Assembly (NCBI GenBank): GCA_905250885.1
Contig: CAJNOQ010000271.1
Coordinates: 1 to 58,049, forward strand
Direction of reading: 5' to 3'
From: Didymodactylos carnosus
Taxonomy: Eukaryota > Rotifera > Eurotatoria > Philodinida > Philodinidae
DNA: 58,049 bases
A program made the position numbers and the translations under genes. Below, in pieces: positions 46,801-57,539 of this stretch (positions within the stretch are counted from its first letter, which is position 1; each line of letters begins with the position of its first letter). The notes under the pieces are model-generated. The model saw only the letters and a program-made list of their open reading frames with translations. It made no database searches and was not told where the DNA came from.

Positions 46801-48554
46801 TTGGAGAGCTCGGAGACATCTCACTTTGTCCAGAAATCTTTTCTCTACTCGACTAAACTAATGATAAAAAGTTCTATTTGTACACAATTCTATTTGTACA
46901 CAAGAAAGCCAATAAATACAGAGAGGGTAAGTTTTTTTGGCCCACCCTGTATATCTTTTGGATATTTTCACTTTTAATCAATCATTTTTAACAGTAACTC
47001 ACTGTATATAAATAAAAAAGAAAATAAACATCGACAGAATACACACTCGTGGAGTATTTCCTGTTAAAATAACATAAACATCGATTATTGATAGAAGAAT
47101 CATTGCAGATTCGAGCACGATTTGTGCAAAGATAGATCAGCGCCTTTATATGTCTCTCCAGCTGGAATACAAAACGCTTTTACATCATTTACATTGACCA
47201 AGATGGAAGACTTAAATCTCGGAAAATTATTAAGCAGTTAAGATATTATCATTTCTGATATTTGTGTCATTGAAGAAATTGTATGTTTTTTTACTGTAGC
47301 TTTCATTGAACGGAATAAAAAAAGAACATGTACACATCTTCTTTTTTATACCTTGGTATATGTGAAACGTGATTTAAAATGGTTTTCTTTCTATCGTGTG
47401 GCATATGTAGTCATTTTGTCGATGTTTATTTTCTATTTTGTTTATAAAATCAGTAAGATTAAAAAATGACTAATTGAAAGTGAAAATATCCAACTGACAT
47501 AGAAAACCATGTTAAAATTTAAAACAGCATTTTCTTGAATTCAGAATCATCATTGTTCACAATCTCTAATATTGAACAACGTAGTATTCATCAATTATTA
47601 TTATTGAAAACAGATTCTTCTTTTTATTAAACGCATCGAAGAAAAAAAACCTATATTTTCTCATAGTTCTTGTATCCTATAGCATTTACCCTTCATTGCT
47701 TCTTTTCTTAAATCAATTTTCTTCGCAAATAATTGTTTGCATATAGATAACAAACACATCGTATCTAACATCTTCTCACGACCAAATGTGTACTGACTTA
47801 ATTTTCTAAATTAGAAAGGATGAAAATGATCAGATAAATGCACAAAAAAATTTCAGACTTTTTTTACATACCTAGAACATCGGATTGTAGAATGCAAACA
47901 AGCTGGATTTTCACATGAGCGTAAAATATTGCCCATTACAAATGCCACATCTAGTTTAATAAAAAGAAACGAACTCCCAGTTCACAGAGAGTAAAGAAAG
48001 ACTATGTTGAATTAAACAGACCGGCATCAATCATTTTCTTTGCTGCATCTGCTATCGTACAAATATTTCCTAATAAGCGAAAACATCGATTTGTTATATC
48101 AATTTCCTTAACATTAATTATGTTTCGACAAACAATATCAATAACTTCTGTATCAAGTATCTAAATAGAAAATCAACATAATAGTTCTTCAAACAAGAAA
48201 ACTATGTTATTAATAACAAAATACCTGCATATGAGATGCTTGATCACATGCTATATTAGCAAAAATACTTAGTGCTTTCGATTTCGTTGAATCGTTGTTC
48301 AAATACGAAATTAATAAATCAATGAGATCATCATATTGTCTGAGATAAAGCCAAGCGTTTGTTCGAGTTGTTAAACTTTTAAATCTTTCTAATGTTTGAT
48401 TAATTTCTTCCTGATCGGTCAAACGTGCATTTCTGATGGCATCGATAGCGTCTTTGTAAATATCGAATGATGAAACGGAAAAATTACCATCAGCATCATC
48501 TTCACTATCACTACCACATCTTGGCGGCGAAAGTGGAGGAGGTGAAATACTCAT
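43801..48554 (-). CDS. ARMC5: ARMC5-like protein (armadillo repeats plus BTB)
   Basis: Minus strand, exons 48554-48225, 48160-48022, 47951-47882, 47153-47080 (tentative), 46494-46451, 46150-45536, 45474-44810, 44684-44526, 44449-43801; about 914 residues (human ARMC5 935). ARMC5 is a CUL3 adaptor; ARM repeats bind targets and the BTB recruits CUL3. The N-terminus has a P/S-rich start, then ARM-type helices (ALSIFANIACDQASHMQ, RCFRLLGNICTIADAAKKM, VAFVMGNILRSCENPACL, FRLLQNLLHYPCMRTEFGL). The BTB is in the last exon: DIQLCIIDES, NLIFVNSKLLSLHSKYFQTL, FKYLIDLIHND, YSLCDHFL. The acidic DDDDDDE linker lies near 45640. Exon 4 is needed because splicing 47882 directly to 46494 gives a stop; its frame is ARM-like (HIKALIYLCTNRARICN). 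The ATG directly follows a TTTTAG acceptor. Confidence 0.88.
46527..46949. mobile_element. 423-base Tc1/mariner-type foldback MITE in an ARMC5 intron
   Basis: CAGAGTGGGCCAAAGAAAAC at 46527 and its complement ending GGCCCACCCTG at 46949, each flanked by TA (46525-46526 and 46950-46951). The two arms extend about 190 bases each with roughly 90% pairing, leaving a loop of about 65 bases near 46700-46765. The right arm has a 17-base internal duplication (TCTATTTGTACACAAT). It lies between ARMC5 exons 4 and 5. Confidence 0.92.
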
Positions 48555-49490
48555 CTAAAACGTTACAAAAATTTTCTTAAAAAGACAATTGCCTTTTCGC
48601 TGTGGTTCTAAATAAATATGATTGAATTAAGCGACTAAGATTCAACAGGAAAACTAACAGAAAATCTCACCTAGTCGTACAACAAGTGGAAAAAAATTTG
48701 TAGTATGCCATCAACATTGAAGTCTTTTGAATCAATGAATAGCGTTTTGATATTATTTCTCTAAAGTAAAAATCTCGTTCTGTTGCGAAAAAACGCAGCA
48801 GTCCTATGATATAAGAAGAAAAAAACATTACGAGAAAGACGCACCGTTAATCAGTTAATTAATAATTAAAACATTACTGAAAATATTTCGTGTCATATAT
48901 ATATAAAAGATAACGTTTTTCCTTTATTGGTTTAAATGCACAGCCAATAAAATACGGCTTTTGTATCTCCATAAAACTTCATCACAGTTTCAGGCTTATA
49001 AGGTTATATTGGTAAACTCGACAGTTTATTCTTCTAAATTTGGGTTGAAATAGCGCTTGAAAGTAGCCAGCTTCTAATGATGGCGCTACACGCATTAGCA
49101 AAAATAACGAAATCATACTTCAGTTATCAGGTAAAATAAAAGCTTTTTCTACTATCTTAGCTCTTACACTATCCAATTTAATGAAAATTTACCAATAATT
49201 AGTGTCTCTTCATAGTATAATGCAATTCGTTCGTCACCAGGCTTAATTGTGATTGGTTTTAGCTAGCAGTCAGCTGTGTTAAGAAAGAGAGAAAAAGAAC
49301 GAACGCATGCATTAAAAAGCTTTTAAATCAGCACACTGGCAGATCCAGGAATTGTTTTCACTGTATGCGGTCTGCCTCTAATAAAATTATTCCCACTCGG
49401 CTCTGCTGGAAAAAAAATTTTTATCCTTGAAGGTACGTGGATTGCATGCTGGATGAATCCTCCACCAAATTAACCTTTTTGTAGTATCTT
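48555..49490. other. Upstream region of ARMC5
   Basis: AT-rich, no supported gene. A hAT-like end GGCAGATCCAGGAATT occurs near 49331 without a visible partner. Confidence 0.45.
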
Positions 49491-49493
49491 TGA

Positions 49494-50760
49494 TTGATAC
49501 TTTTGTCTGTTAAGAAATGCGTACTTGAGAGAAGCACTTCATTTGGTGCTTACCTGTGCTTACTTACTTTTTTCAGACGTAACTCTACTTGCGAACACTT
49601 GTCATGCAATGCTTGGCAGATGCCGTTGAACGAAAATAAATGCGAAAGTTTGACTTTTAACCATAAACGAAACACATTTACGCCCGATCTTCTTATTAGT
49701 AAAACAGTACTAAAAAAAGTTACGGAACACAAGCATCTGCGAGTGATTTTAACATAAAAATTAAACAGGAAAGCTCATGAAGAATAATGTGCTGAGTAAA
49801 TGTAATAAAATTTTAAATCGAAGTTTAAAATAATATTTAGCGCATCTACACTAAACCAAATGTACAATCTTTTGTTTTCCCCATAGTAACTTACGCGTGT
49901 ACCGTCTGCTTAAATAAACATAACATTCATATATTCGATCAGCTACAGTGTCATGCTAGTTTAATTGTTTCTGATGCATTTCATTTAAGTAATAAACCGG
50001 TTAAGTTAGGGAAGTTCTTGGATGGGTGGAATTACATATATGGTTTGAAGTGTTCAAATTAATGCTAATGCATAAGGTCATTAACAGGCAAGCCCGGCAC
50101 TTCCTATGTAAACATATAAAATTCGTAGTAAATTGTTCTTTTAGTACGCAGTCAAACGTTAGATCTGATTCAACGGATCTATGGAAAAACTGAAACGGTT
50201 TTGTCTTCCTTTTTTCCGTACACAATCAAGATATAGAACATTCTCCCCTTGTAGTTGAGGAAAGTTATTACATGTAAAGTGTCTGCAAAAGATTTGTTAC
50301 GACATTTCGAACTTGTTAAAACCATAACGGCTGTAAAGGAGGTAGATAGAAGGACAGATATAGCTCTTAATCAGATGAGAGTGAACTTTTCGGTTTTGAA
50401 CAACGATCTGCTTAAACGACATCTGGGGCCTATTTCTTAAAAAAACTTAAGTAGAAAATCTTACTTAAGTCAAAAAAGACAAAGACTTTTTTGGACTTAA
50501 GTCAGATTTTCTACTTAAGTTTTTTTAAGAAACAGGCCCCTGGTTTCTAATGAGGAGTTTTGCGAGTGTGGCGAATCCGAGACGATAAAACATTATTTCC
50601 TTTCTAGCTATCATCGTAGCTATCGTTTGGCGAGAGCAAATCTGTTTAAACAAATAAAACTATGTGACTATATGATCTAAACTGTGACATTGATCTAAAT
50701 TTACTACTACGAAAGAATCTAGATTTCGAAGTGTATAAAGATCTATATAAACTTATAATA
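49494..50760 (+). pseudogene. Non-LTR retrotransposon (LINE) relic, RT C-terminus and tail
   Basis: A thumb-region segment is readable at 49600-49757: WQMPLNENKCESLTFNHKR, then VLKKVTEHKHLRV, the usual W-M-LN--KC...K-L-V pattern. After a stop further fragments follow (IVTYACTVCLNKHNIHIFDQ near 49885-49945; FHLSNKPVKLGKFLDG near 49985). The C-terminal part has LNNDLLKRHL, and after an inserted foldback element, LVSNEEFCECGESETIKHYF with SYHRSYRLARANLFKQI: the C-C-H type tail motif of LINE ORF2. Several stops and frame shifts; not functional. Confidence 0.75.
50425..50540. mobile_element. AACTTAAG foldback element, inserted in the LINE relic
   Basis: 116-base near-palindrome, GGGGCCTATTTCTTAAAAAA at the left and its complement ending GGCCCC at the right. 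It is a close but shorter relative of 24784-24935, missing part of the right arm. Removal rejoins the LINE frame (KRHL|VSNEE), and CTGG occurs at both borders as a possible target duplication. Confidence 0.85.
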
Positions 50761-50769
50761 CAACATGTA

Positions 50770-51394
50770 ATTGAGACAACCAGATTCTAACTGTGATATT
50801 CCACTAACCTTCCTTCTTTTTCAGTTCTTTTCTTTTAATTTTTCTTTTTTTTCTTCTTGTTATGTGTTTACTGTACGGTCAGGGAAATATCATGTTAAAC
50901 CACTCTTCAACTATGTAATGCTTGGACGCATTAGAAGGAGAATTGTTACGTATATTTACTTCTAAATAAGTAGCTTAAACCAAAGTTGTAAGTGCTTCGA
51001 GTAATTAAGCCAAGTATGACTGTCTTGAAGAACCAACTGTAAAAGTTTCTAAAAGTAATTAGTTTTAGAAATACCTTCCAAGCAATCAAGTATGTGGATC
51101 AAGTACATTCACTGAAAAAGTAGTGAAGGAGGGAGCTAAAATAAATGCTTGTATCGGAACCACTTCAGTAACTCTTAACCTGGAAATTTAGGAAAAAATT
51201 GTACTGGTTCAACCTAAGTTTGCTACGGTATCTGTCTTTTTAGATGTTGTACGACATATCATGATATCAATCTATGGGGACAAAAACAATACCAACAGAC
51301 AAAGTAAATTTTTATTCACAGTATAGAGTCTCCCCAGAGGCAACAACTGACGTTTATAAATAAATGAAAATATTCATTTATTTTTTTCGTTTAG
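50770..51394. other. Upstream region of UBL3; first exon not found
   Basis: The ATG-bearing first exon of UBL3 should lie here or further upstream. Candidates at 51147 and 51261 end in a phase that creates a stop at the next exon, so I reject them. Confidence 0.4.
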
Positions 51395-51972
51395 ATTAAT
51401 CTAAAGCTGCTAACAACAAGTGGAAAAACAGCTGAATTTTTATTTTCACCTAGTGATACAGCTGCAGACGTCTCTCGATATGTTTATGAGAATTGGCCTG
51501 AATGTACGTACAGATTTAGAAAGATAGAACGAGAGAACTAAGGAAAAAAGTGTAGCTCTCAACTGAACTTTTGTTTTACACTTCTGCAACAAACTAACAT
51601 TTCGTCATACAAGAAAACTTTATTAACAGTCCTATTTACATTAATGAGCTCTGTTATTTATTTTTAGCTTGGAATGATGAAAAACACGTTGAACGTTATG
51701 AAGTTTTAAGATTAATTTACCAGGGGCGTTTTTTACATGGTAATGTGACATTGAGCGCATTACGTCTACAAGGAAAAACCACCGTCATGCATTTAGTTCC
51801 GAGAGAAAATCTTCCTGACCCTGTTGCTCAAGATCAAAAACGAAAACATAAAGCAGCAAATGAGATCACTACTAATGTTCAGAATCATTCGACGGCAACA
51901 AATAGTACTGGAACACCAGAAGGTGGAACAACCTCAACATGTTGTGATTCATGCGCTTGTTGTATATCTTAA
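51395..51972 (+). CDS. UBL3: UBL3-like membrane-anchored ubiquitin-fold protein (5' exon missing)
   Basis: Two exons, 51395-51503 and 51668-51972. UBL3/MUB is a ubiquitin-fold protein that is lipid-anchored at membranes and sorts proteins to small extracellular vesicles in animals. The domain reads INLKLLTTSGKTAEFLF, SDTAADVSRYVYENWPE, then LRLIYQGRFLHGNVTLSAL and KTTVMHLVPRENLPDP, nearly identical in pattern to animal UBL3. The C-terminus has six cysteines in the last twelve residues (CCDSCACCIS) and ends in a CAAX-like CCIS. Human UBL3 ends CCVIL, so the Cys-rich anchor is retained but longer. Between domain and anchor lies a T/N-rich spacer. The first exon with the start codon is not located: this exon starts in phase 0 after a TTTTCGTTTAG acceptor. 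Confidence 0.9.
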
Positions 51973-53258
51973 ACAGAAGAACTTCTTTCGATTTTTTGCG
52001 TCAGATGAATATAGCAAGTACTAATTATTATCAAGAGTTTGATGTTACACTGTTTGGTTTTTTCTTCTTCACTCTGATAATGGTGGTATATTTCCCTTGC
52101 TATACTTGAACAGTATGTATTTAACTTTTTTTGTCTTTGTAATTCCTTGTTCAGCTCATACAGTCGTTTACCGTCCTCATTGCAACGTATGACATTCATT
52201 GGTCGACAATGTTTTCACTGGATGTGTGTGTGTGTCTTTGTTTTGTTTGTTTTCTTGCCGGTGTGTTTCTTTTTTTCTATCTATTGTAACAATAATAATA
52301 ATAATAATAATAATAATCTTTTCGTTGTGGATGAGAAGACATTGCATTATGATCTTAAGTACCTAGAAAAATCTTTAGATAGATGAGTCAAAACATTCAT
52401 ATCACATTTGTTATTATTCCTAGAGGCGTTTTCATTATTTTTATTCCCATCATGCTTTGCTTCGCACAGTTTTGTATTCATTATTAATTCCTGTGCTCAA
52501 TCTCGTTTCTATTCATATTATAAAGTGTTAAGTTTATGTCATTGGCGTTCCTAGGCTAAAAATCTTTTGTGTTGTTTATGTTTTTTATTGTAAAAGGTCT
52601 TTTTTTTTCGTTTGAGAACTTGATCTCATTCGTTTGATGTTCATCTTTGAGAAGCAAAACTCTTATTCTATTCTTCTTTTTGTACATTGGCTTCTGTTTG
52701 TTTTGGATATGTTTGTGATTTTTTTTTATGAATTGATAAGATAATTGTTAACATTTGTTGTTTTTTTAGACGAAACTCGATGGAGTTTATCCCTTGTCAT
52801 ATTGTTCTTCTTGCTTGTGCTTCAAATTAAATTATTATCTTCATTAAAAAATAATGAAAGGTTGTTATATTCGAAATGTATGCTAACATCAACTATGCGA
52901 AAGATGCATTCAATTACACTTAAAGAGTTTAAAATAATAGCGAAACTATTTTTTCTTTGGTATAGCATACTGCATTTTCTTAGTCTTTATTAAAACATAA
53001 TAAGTAAATATAAACAAACAAAAGACTTTCTCCTTTTTCGAACGATTTTCTCAACATCAATTTGCCGTTTTATTCTAGTTAAAAAGAAAAATGACAAAAG
53101 GATTAACAAGTTTTTGCTCCTGAATAAAGTGAACAGTTGTGATTATTAGTAAAAAATTCATAAAACAATTGATTTCAGTGCAGTATCTAAAATATTTCCC
53201 GCTTGTGTTTTGTGTTACTAACGCATCATTCAAAATCAAGTTTTATCGTACATTCAAG
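51973..53258. other. UBL3 3' UTR and intergenic space
   Basis: An (AAT)n microsatellite at about 52288-52317. A frame at 52745-52993 is hydrophobic, preceded by an acceptor-like TTTTTTTAG, but I see no family and leave it out. The last part is probably the ANKRD49 leader. Confidence 0.5.
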
Positions 53259-54067
53259 ATGAATACTGAAATTGTAGAACGTCAAGATGAAATTAATTCT
53301 AACAATGATGATTTACATAAAGAATTGGAAGGTATGGACAATGATGAACGATTAGAGTATGTGAATAAATTGAGTACAGTTATATTTGATGAAATAATTG
53401 AAAAGAAAAATGGTGATCCATCAAAATGGGAAAGTTATTGGGAAAAAGATGAAAATGATATTGAATATTGGAGTGAAAAAGATATACGATTAGATCCTGT
53501 TAAAGGTTTATTAACAGCTGTTGAAAATGGAAAGTTGGAACGTGTTAAGGATTATGTAGAAAAAAATTTCAATTTATTAACGGCAACTGATTCTGATGGT
53601 TATACGCCGTTACATCGTGCATCAAGTAATAATCATATTGATATAACAAAATATTTAATTGAAAAAGGAGCGAATGTCAATTTGGAAACAAATGATAAAT
53701 GGACTTGTTTACATTGTGCATGTTTCTGGAATAATGCCGATTTGGCATCATTATTAATACAAAATGGGGCAAATGTTAATGCACAGACAAATGGTGGACA
53801 AACATCATTGCATTTAGGTAAACAAAATAATAATTTTATGAATTTTGAACATATCTATCGAAACGTCATTTATTATATTTAGCTGCTTCTCAAACAAATC
53901 ATCGACAAGTAATACAATTATTACTAATGAATCCATTTATCGATGTCAATATAAAAAATAATTTGGGTGAAACAGCTGGAACAATTGCAACACGTTCAAG
54001 TTCAATACACTGTTTATTTGATTTATATACCGATACTTTAATGAAACTTGAACCATCAATGACATGA
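53259..54067 (+). CDS. ANKRD49: ANKRD49-like ankyrin-repeat protein
   Basis: Exons 53259-53817 and 53883-54067, 247 residues. Acidic N-terminal part (about 1-90, many D/E/N) including WESYWEKDENDIEYWSEKD, then four ankyrin repeats from about residue 87: DPVKGLLTAVENGKLERV, DSDGYTPLHRASSNNHIDI, NDKWTCLHCACFWNNADLAS, NGGQTSLHLAASQTNHRQV, then IKNNLGETAGTIATR. The DSDGYTPLHRA...WTCLHCACFWNN and KNNLGETA segments match ANKRD49 (human EDEYTPLHRA, WTPLHSACKWNN, KNNLEETA). A role in transcription or germ-cell differentiation is known for mammals only. I start at 53259 because an AG lies immediately before it; an upstream in-frame frame from 53139 has no acid-rich character. Complete. Confidence 0.92.
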
Positions 54068-54641
54068 ATTAGTATCTAGTGTTCGCACGTGTGAAACTTT
54101 TAGAATAAATGAATATTATCAACAAACGAATGTATAAGAATTATTTTCATATTTGAGACTAGAAAGATTCTTAACGTTGATAAAATGCTTTATATTATCA
54201 GAATTCCCACATCAAGCAAGGATTACAAAATTCAATTGATTAATCAATTTTTTGTTTATAGTTAAATGTATAATGTTCTAGCATTGAGCTATAGTTGGAT
54301 TAATTGAAAATTTTCAAAATTATTGTAAACATAGTTGTCAGATATAAAATTGTTTGTCAATTATTAATATTAAATCGACATATATGTATTGTGCATAAAA
54401 ACCAGTAAAAAATATAAAAACAAAATAAAAATATGCTAAGGCTCACATTCATCTTTTGATGCAAACGTTGGAACATACATTTCTCCTCATTAACTACTGT
54501 TCGCGAATACAAGGAGTGTGTGGTGTAACAGTCCTATTACACAAAAAAGAACATTTAGTTTCGCTGTAACTGTCTCACCGGGTAGCATGAAATAATCAAA
54601 GTTTGTAAATATGTAATAAAACAAAAAATATATCTGAAATA
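54068..54641. other. Convergent 3' region between ANKRD49 and the guanylate cyclase
   Basis: AT-rich, no gene; probably both 3' UTRs. Confidence 0.5.
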
Positions 54642-57533
54642 TTATATCTGAATTTGATTAAAATCTACTAAAAAATTTGACGGTGGAGGTGTTGCTATAA
54701 TATCATTATCATAGTCCAATTGATTAAATGGCACTTGTAGTCCACCTTCTTCTCCGAGTAACCACCATGTTGACATATCACCTTTACCCTAGAAAATTTT
54801 CATATCATGTGTTTTTTGTTTATGTTGTTACAATAGTAGGACACTCTAATGTACCTTTAATGTAACGCTACCACGTAATTTTACGATGAATGTTTGAAAT
54901 TTGTCTAGCAATACTTTTGTAGTTGGACTGAGATGAATTCGGAGTGCTTGAATAGAAAAAAAAATCGGTATAAGAATGAAGTGAAAATAAAGAAGAATAG
55001 TTTGCGTTGAACATACGAGCTCCATTGGATTCCATTCTTGATGCTACATTAACGGTATCGCCGAACAAGCAATATCTGAAATAGAAAGTAGACAATGTAT
55101 GCAATACTACTGTTTACATACATTATTTGTTTACCGAGGCATTTTCAAACCGACTACACCCGCAACACAAGAACCTAGAAGTAGAAATTGCAGAACTGAA
55201 GTATTTCAACACTGAAAATGCTTGTAATCAAGTCAAACCAGAGTGTATTCCGATTCGTATTCTCAATCGTTCATCGGGTCGATGTCTAATTTTAAAATTA
55301 ATAACAGCATCTAAAATAGCCAGTGCCATTCGAGCTATTTCTCTTGCGTGTAAATTTCCATTTGGTGTGGGTAGTCCAGAAACGCACATATAAGCATCAC
55401 CAATGGTTTCAACCTTAAGTTAACTGAATGAATGTACAACTAAATATAGAGAAACAATGTTGATTGAGTTACCTTATACACATCGTATGCTTCAATAATC
55501 GAATCAAAACATGTGTAAAGATCGTTTAAAAGTGATACAATCTATGAGAGAAATTAGATAATTTTCATCATAATATACGATGTACACAATTTAAACTTAC
55601 TTGCATAGGAGTACTTTCTGAAGATATTTGTGTAAAACCACAAATATCACTAAAGTAAATTGTCACTGAACTGAACGATTCAGCCGTAACTGATTTTCCA
55701 GCCATTAATTCGGTAGTGACTGATCTAAAAATATATTAAAAATTATTATTATCTAATTCAATATATTTTAAAGTTAACTCACTGTGGTAATAAACGATAA
55801 AGTAATTCTTCTGCTTTTTTCTTTTCTATCAAATAATCATTTGTTCTTTCAGTGACAAGTTCTTCTAAATTGTTTGTATATTGTTCCATACGTTTTAATA
55901 AATTATCCACGAGATTTTCGTTATCAAATTTTCTGAATAGTAAAATGGAATAGATATATGTATCAATATGTCTCTATATCACGAACTTGCTGAGTTTCCG
56001 AATTGTACTTGATATTGCACTAAAATCAGGTCTATCTGCTGGATTTTCACACCAACATTTTTTCATCAAAGCACCAATTTCAAATAATGTATTTTCACCA
56101 AGAAATAATGGACGAATTTCATTACCAGATTTTATTGCATGAAATATTTCTAAAAATATCTTTTGATGTAAGTTTAAATTAAGCAATGTTTCTACTAAAA
56201 TTATAAAAAAGTAACTCATTTCATTGTGTACCTTTAGGTTCTAATTGTGTTTCGTTCATTGCAAATAAACCCCGTCGATATACAATTTCATGTAGTATAA
56301 TTGCAAAACTATAAACGTCTCCTTTCTGAGTACCTTCTGGTGGTGCTTGCGGATCTCTGATGATTTCTGGAGCGGACCACAGTAGACCTAAAATAATTTA
56401 AAATATTATAAAAAATATAATTTTATGTTTAATGAAGAAAGAGTCGGTAGATACTTCTATAATATTGATCACAGTTTGCCGGATATTTTTGATGTCTCGA
56501 ACAACGTAGAGAAGGAATACCATAATCAGATATTTTAACTACAAATCTACTTCCAATTAAGCAATTTGAACTTTTTAAATTTCCATGACTATGTAGATCG
56601 CTATTATGAATGTATACAATACCCTATATTAACAAAATATGCGTTGAATACCAATACTTAAAGTGATTCTAACAAATACCTTCACAACATCGTACATAAT
56701 CGAGTATTTAAACATATCATCCAATTTAATTTGATTATTTTCCAATAGATCCTAAAGTATTAATACAATCGTTTTTTGGTGCTTTTATGCATAAAGCTCC
56801 ATATCAAGAATAGCAGTACTATGTACGTACTGTTTACCTGTAAACTGCCTTTTGAACAATATTCAGTGATTAAACATGGTGGATCGAGGCATGCCCCAAT
56901 AAACCGTACAAGATATTCATTTTGCATATCTTTTATCTATAACAACAGAAGGTATCAAAAGAATAATTTATTAGCTCAAAATAAGAATATAAATTGTTTC
57001 TTGTTCTCTCTTCCTTCATTGAACATTACTATCTCTTGTCAATCATCGCATAAACATTTTGATCGAAACAGAAGAAAGATTGATCTTAGGTACCGTTTTC
57101 ACTTCCATCAGCAGCACACGTGTTATGTCGATCCTCGACTTGTGTTCAATTGGTTTCAATGCCACTATCATGCCCTTAGAACAGCCAAAAAAAAGCAACT
57201 TAAGCTTTAAGTTTCATAACGAAAACTCATTTCTGTACCTTATATCGTCCAGTTGTCAAAGAATTCGTTGCTGATTTTGTGTCAATAATTGTATCTTCAA
57301 AGATGGGAAAATGATGAATTGACATTCTCTAAACAAATGAGAATCATTATAACAACTAATGACGAGTTATTTTTACGTCTTCACCTTATTTTTATCTTTT
57401 TTCACTTGTTTAAACTTTGATGAAAGCTCTTCCATTGTGAATAGATCATCAGGTTGAATTATCCAGTTCATCACCTTCAATTGAGCCTCAAAACTTACAC
57501 GTCTATTAGCAAGCAGAAAAACCTTTTCAGTGT
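54642..57533 (-). CDS. Receptor-type guanylate cyclase, intracellular part (5' end not resolved)
   Basis: Minus strand. Exons: about 57533-57385, 57328-57239, 57138-57094, 56936-56838, 56751-56680, 56623-56455, 56387-56232, 56194-55983, 55932-55783, 55724-55601, 55541-55473, 55413-55239, 55174-55135, 55075-55017, 54946-54855, 54788-54642. Makes cGMP from GTP. A kinase-homology domain comes first ([90 protein letters not shown]); it has SHGNL for HRD and DYG for DFG, so a pseudokinase. A coiled-coil hinge ([25 protein letters not shown]) follows, then the cyclase: metal Asp in FSDICGFT and in VETIGDAYM, guanine-selecting E of VETIGD and C of YCLFGDTVN, Arg in NVASRMES, ending [10 protein letters not shown]. 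The residues look complete for guanylate cyclase. No extracellular domain or transmembrane segment is found before the window edge. Confidence 0.87.
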
Positions 57534-57539
57534 ATATTG

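Noticed and set aside
52745-52993. 82-residue hydrophobic frame after a T-rich AG
   Set aside because: No family, no upstream exon, low-complexity composition.
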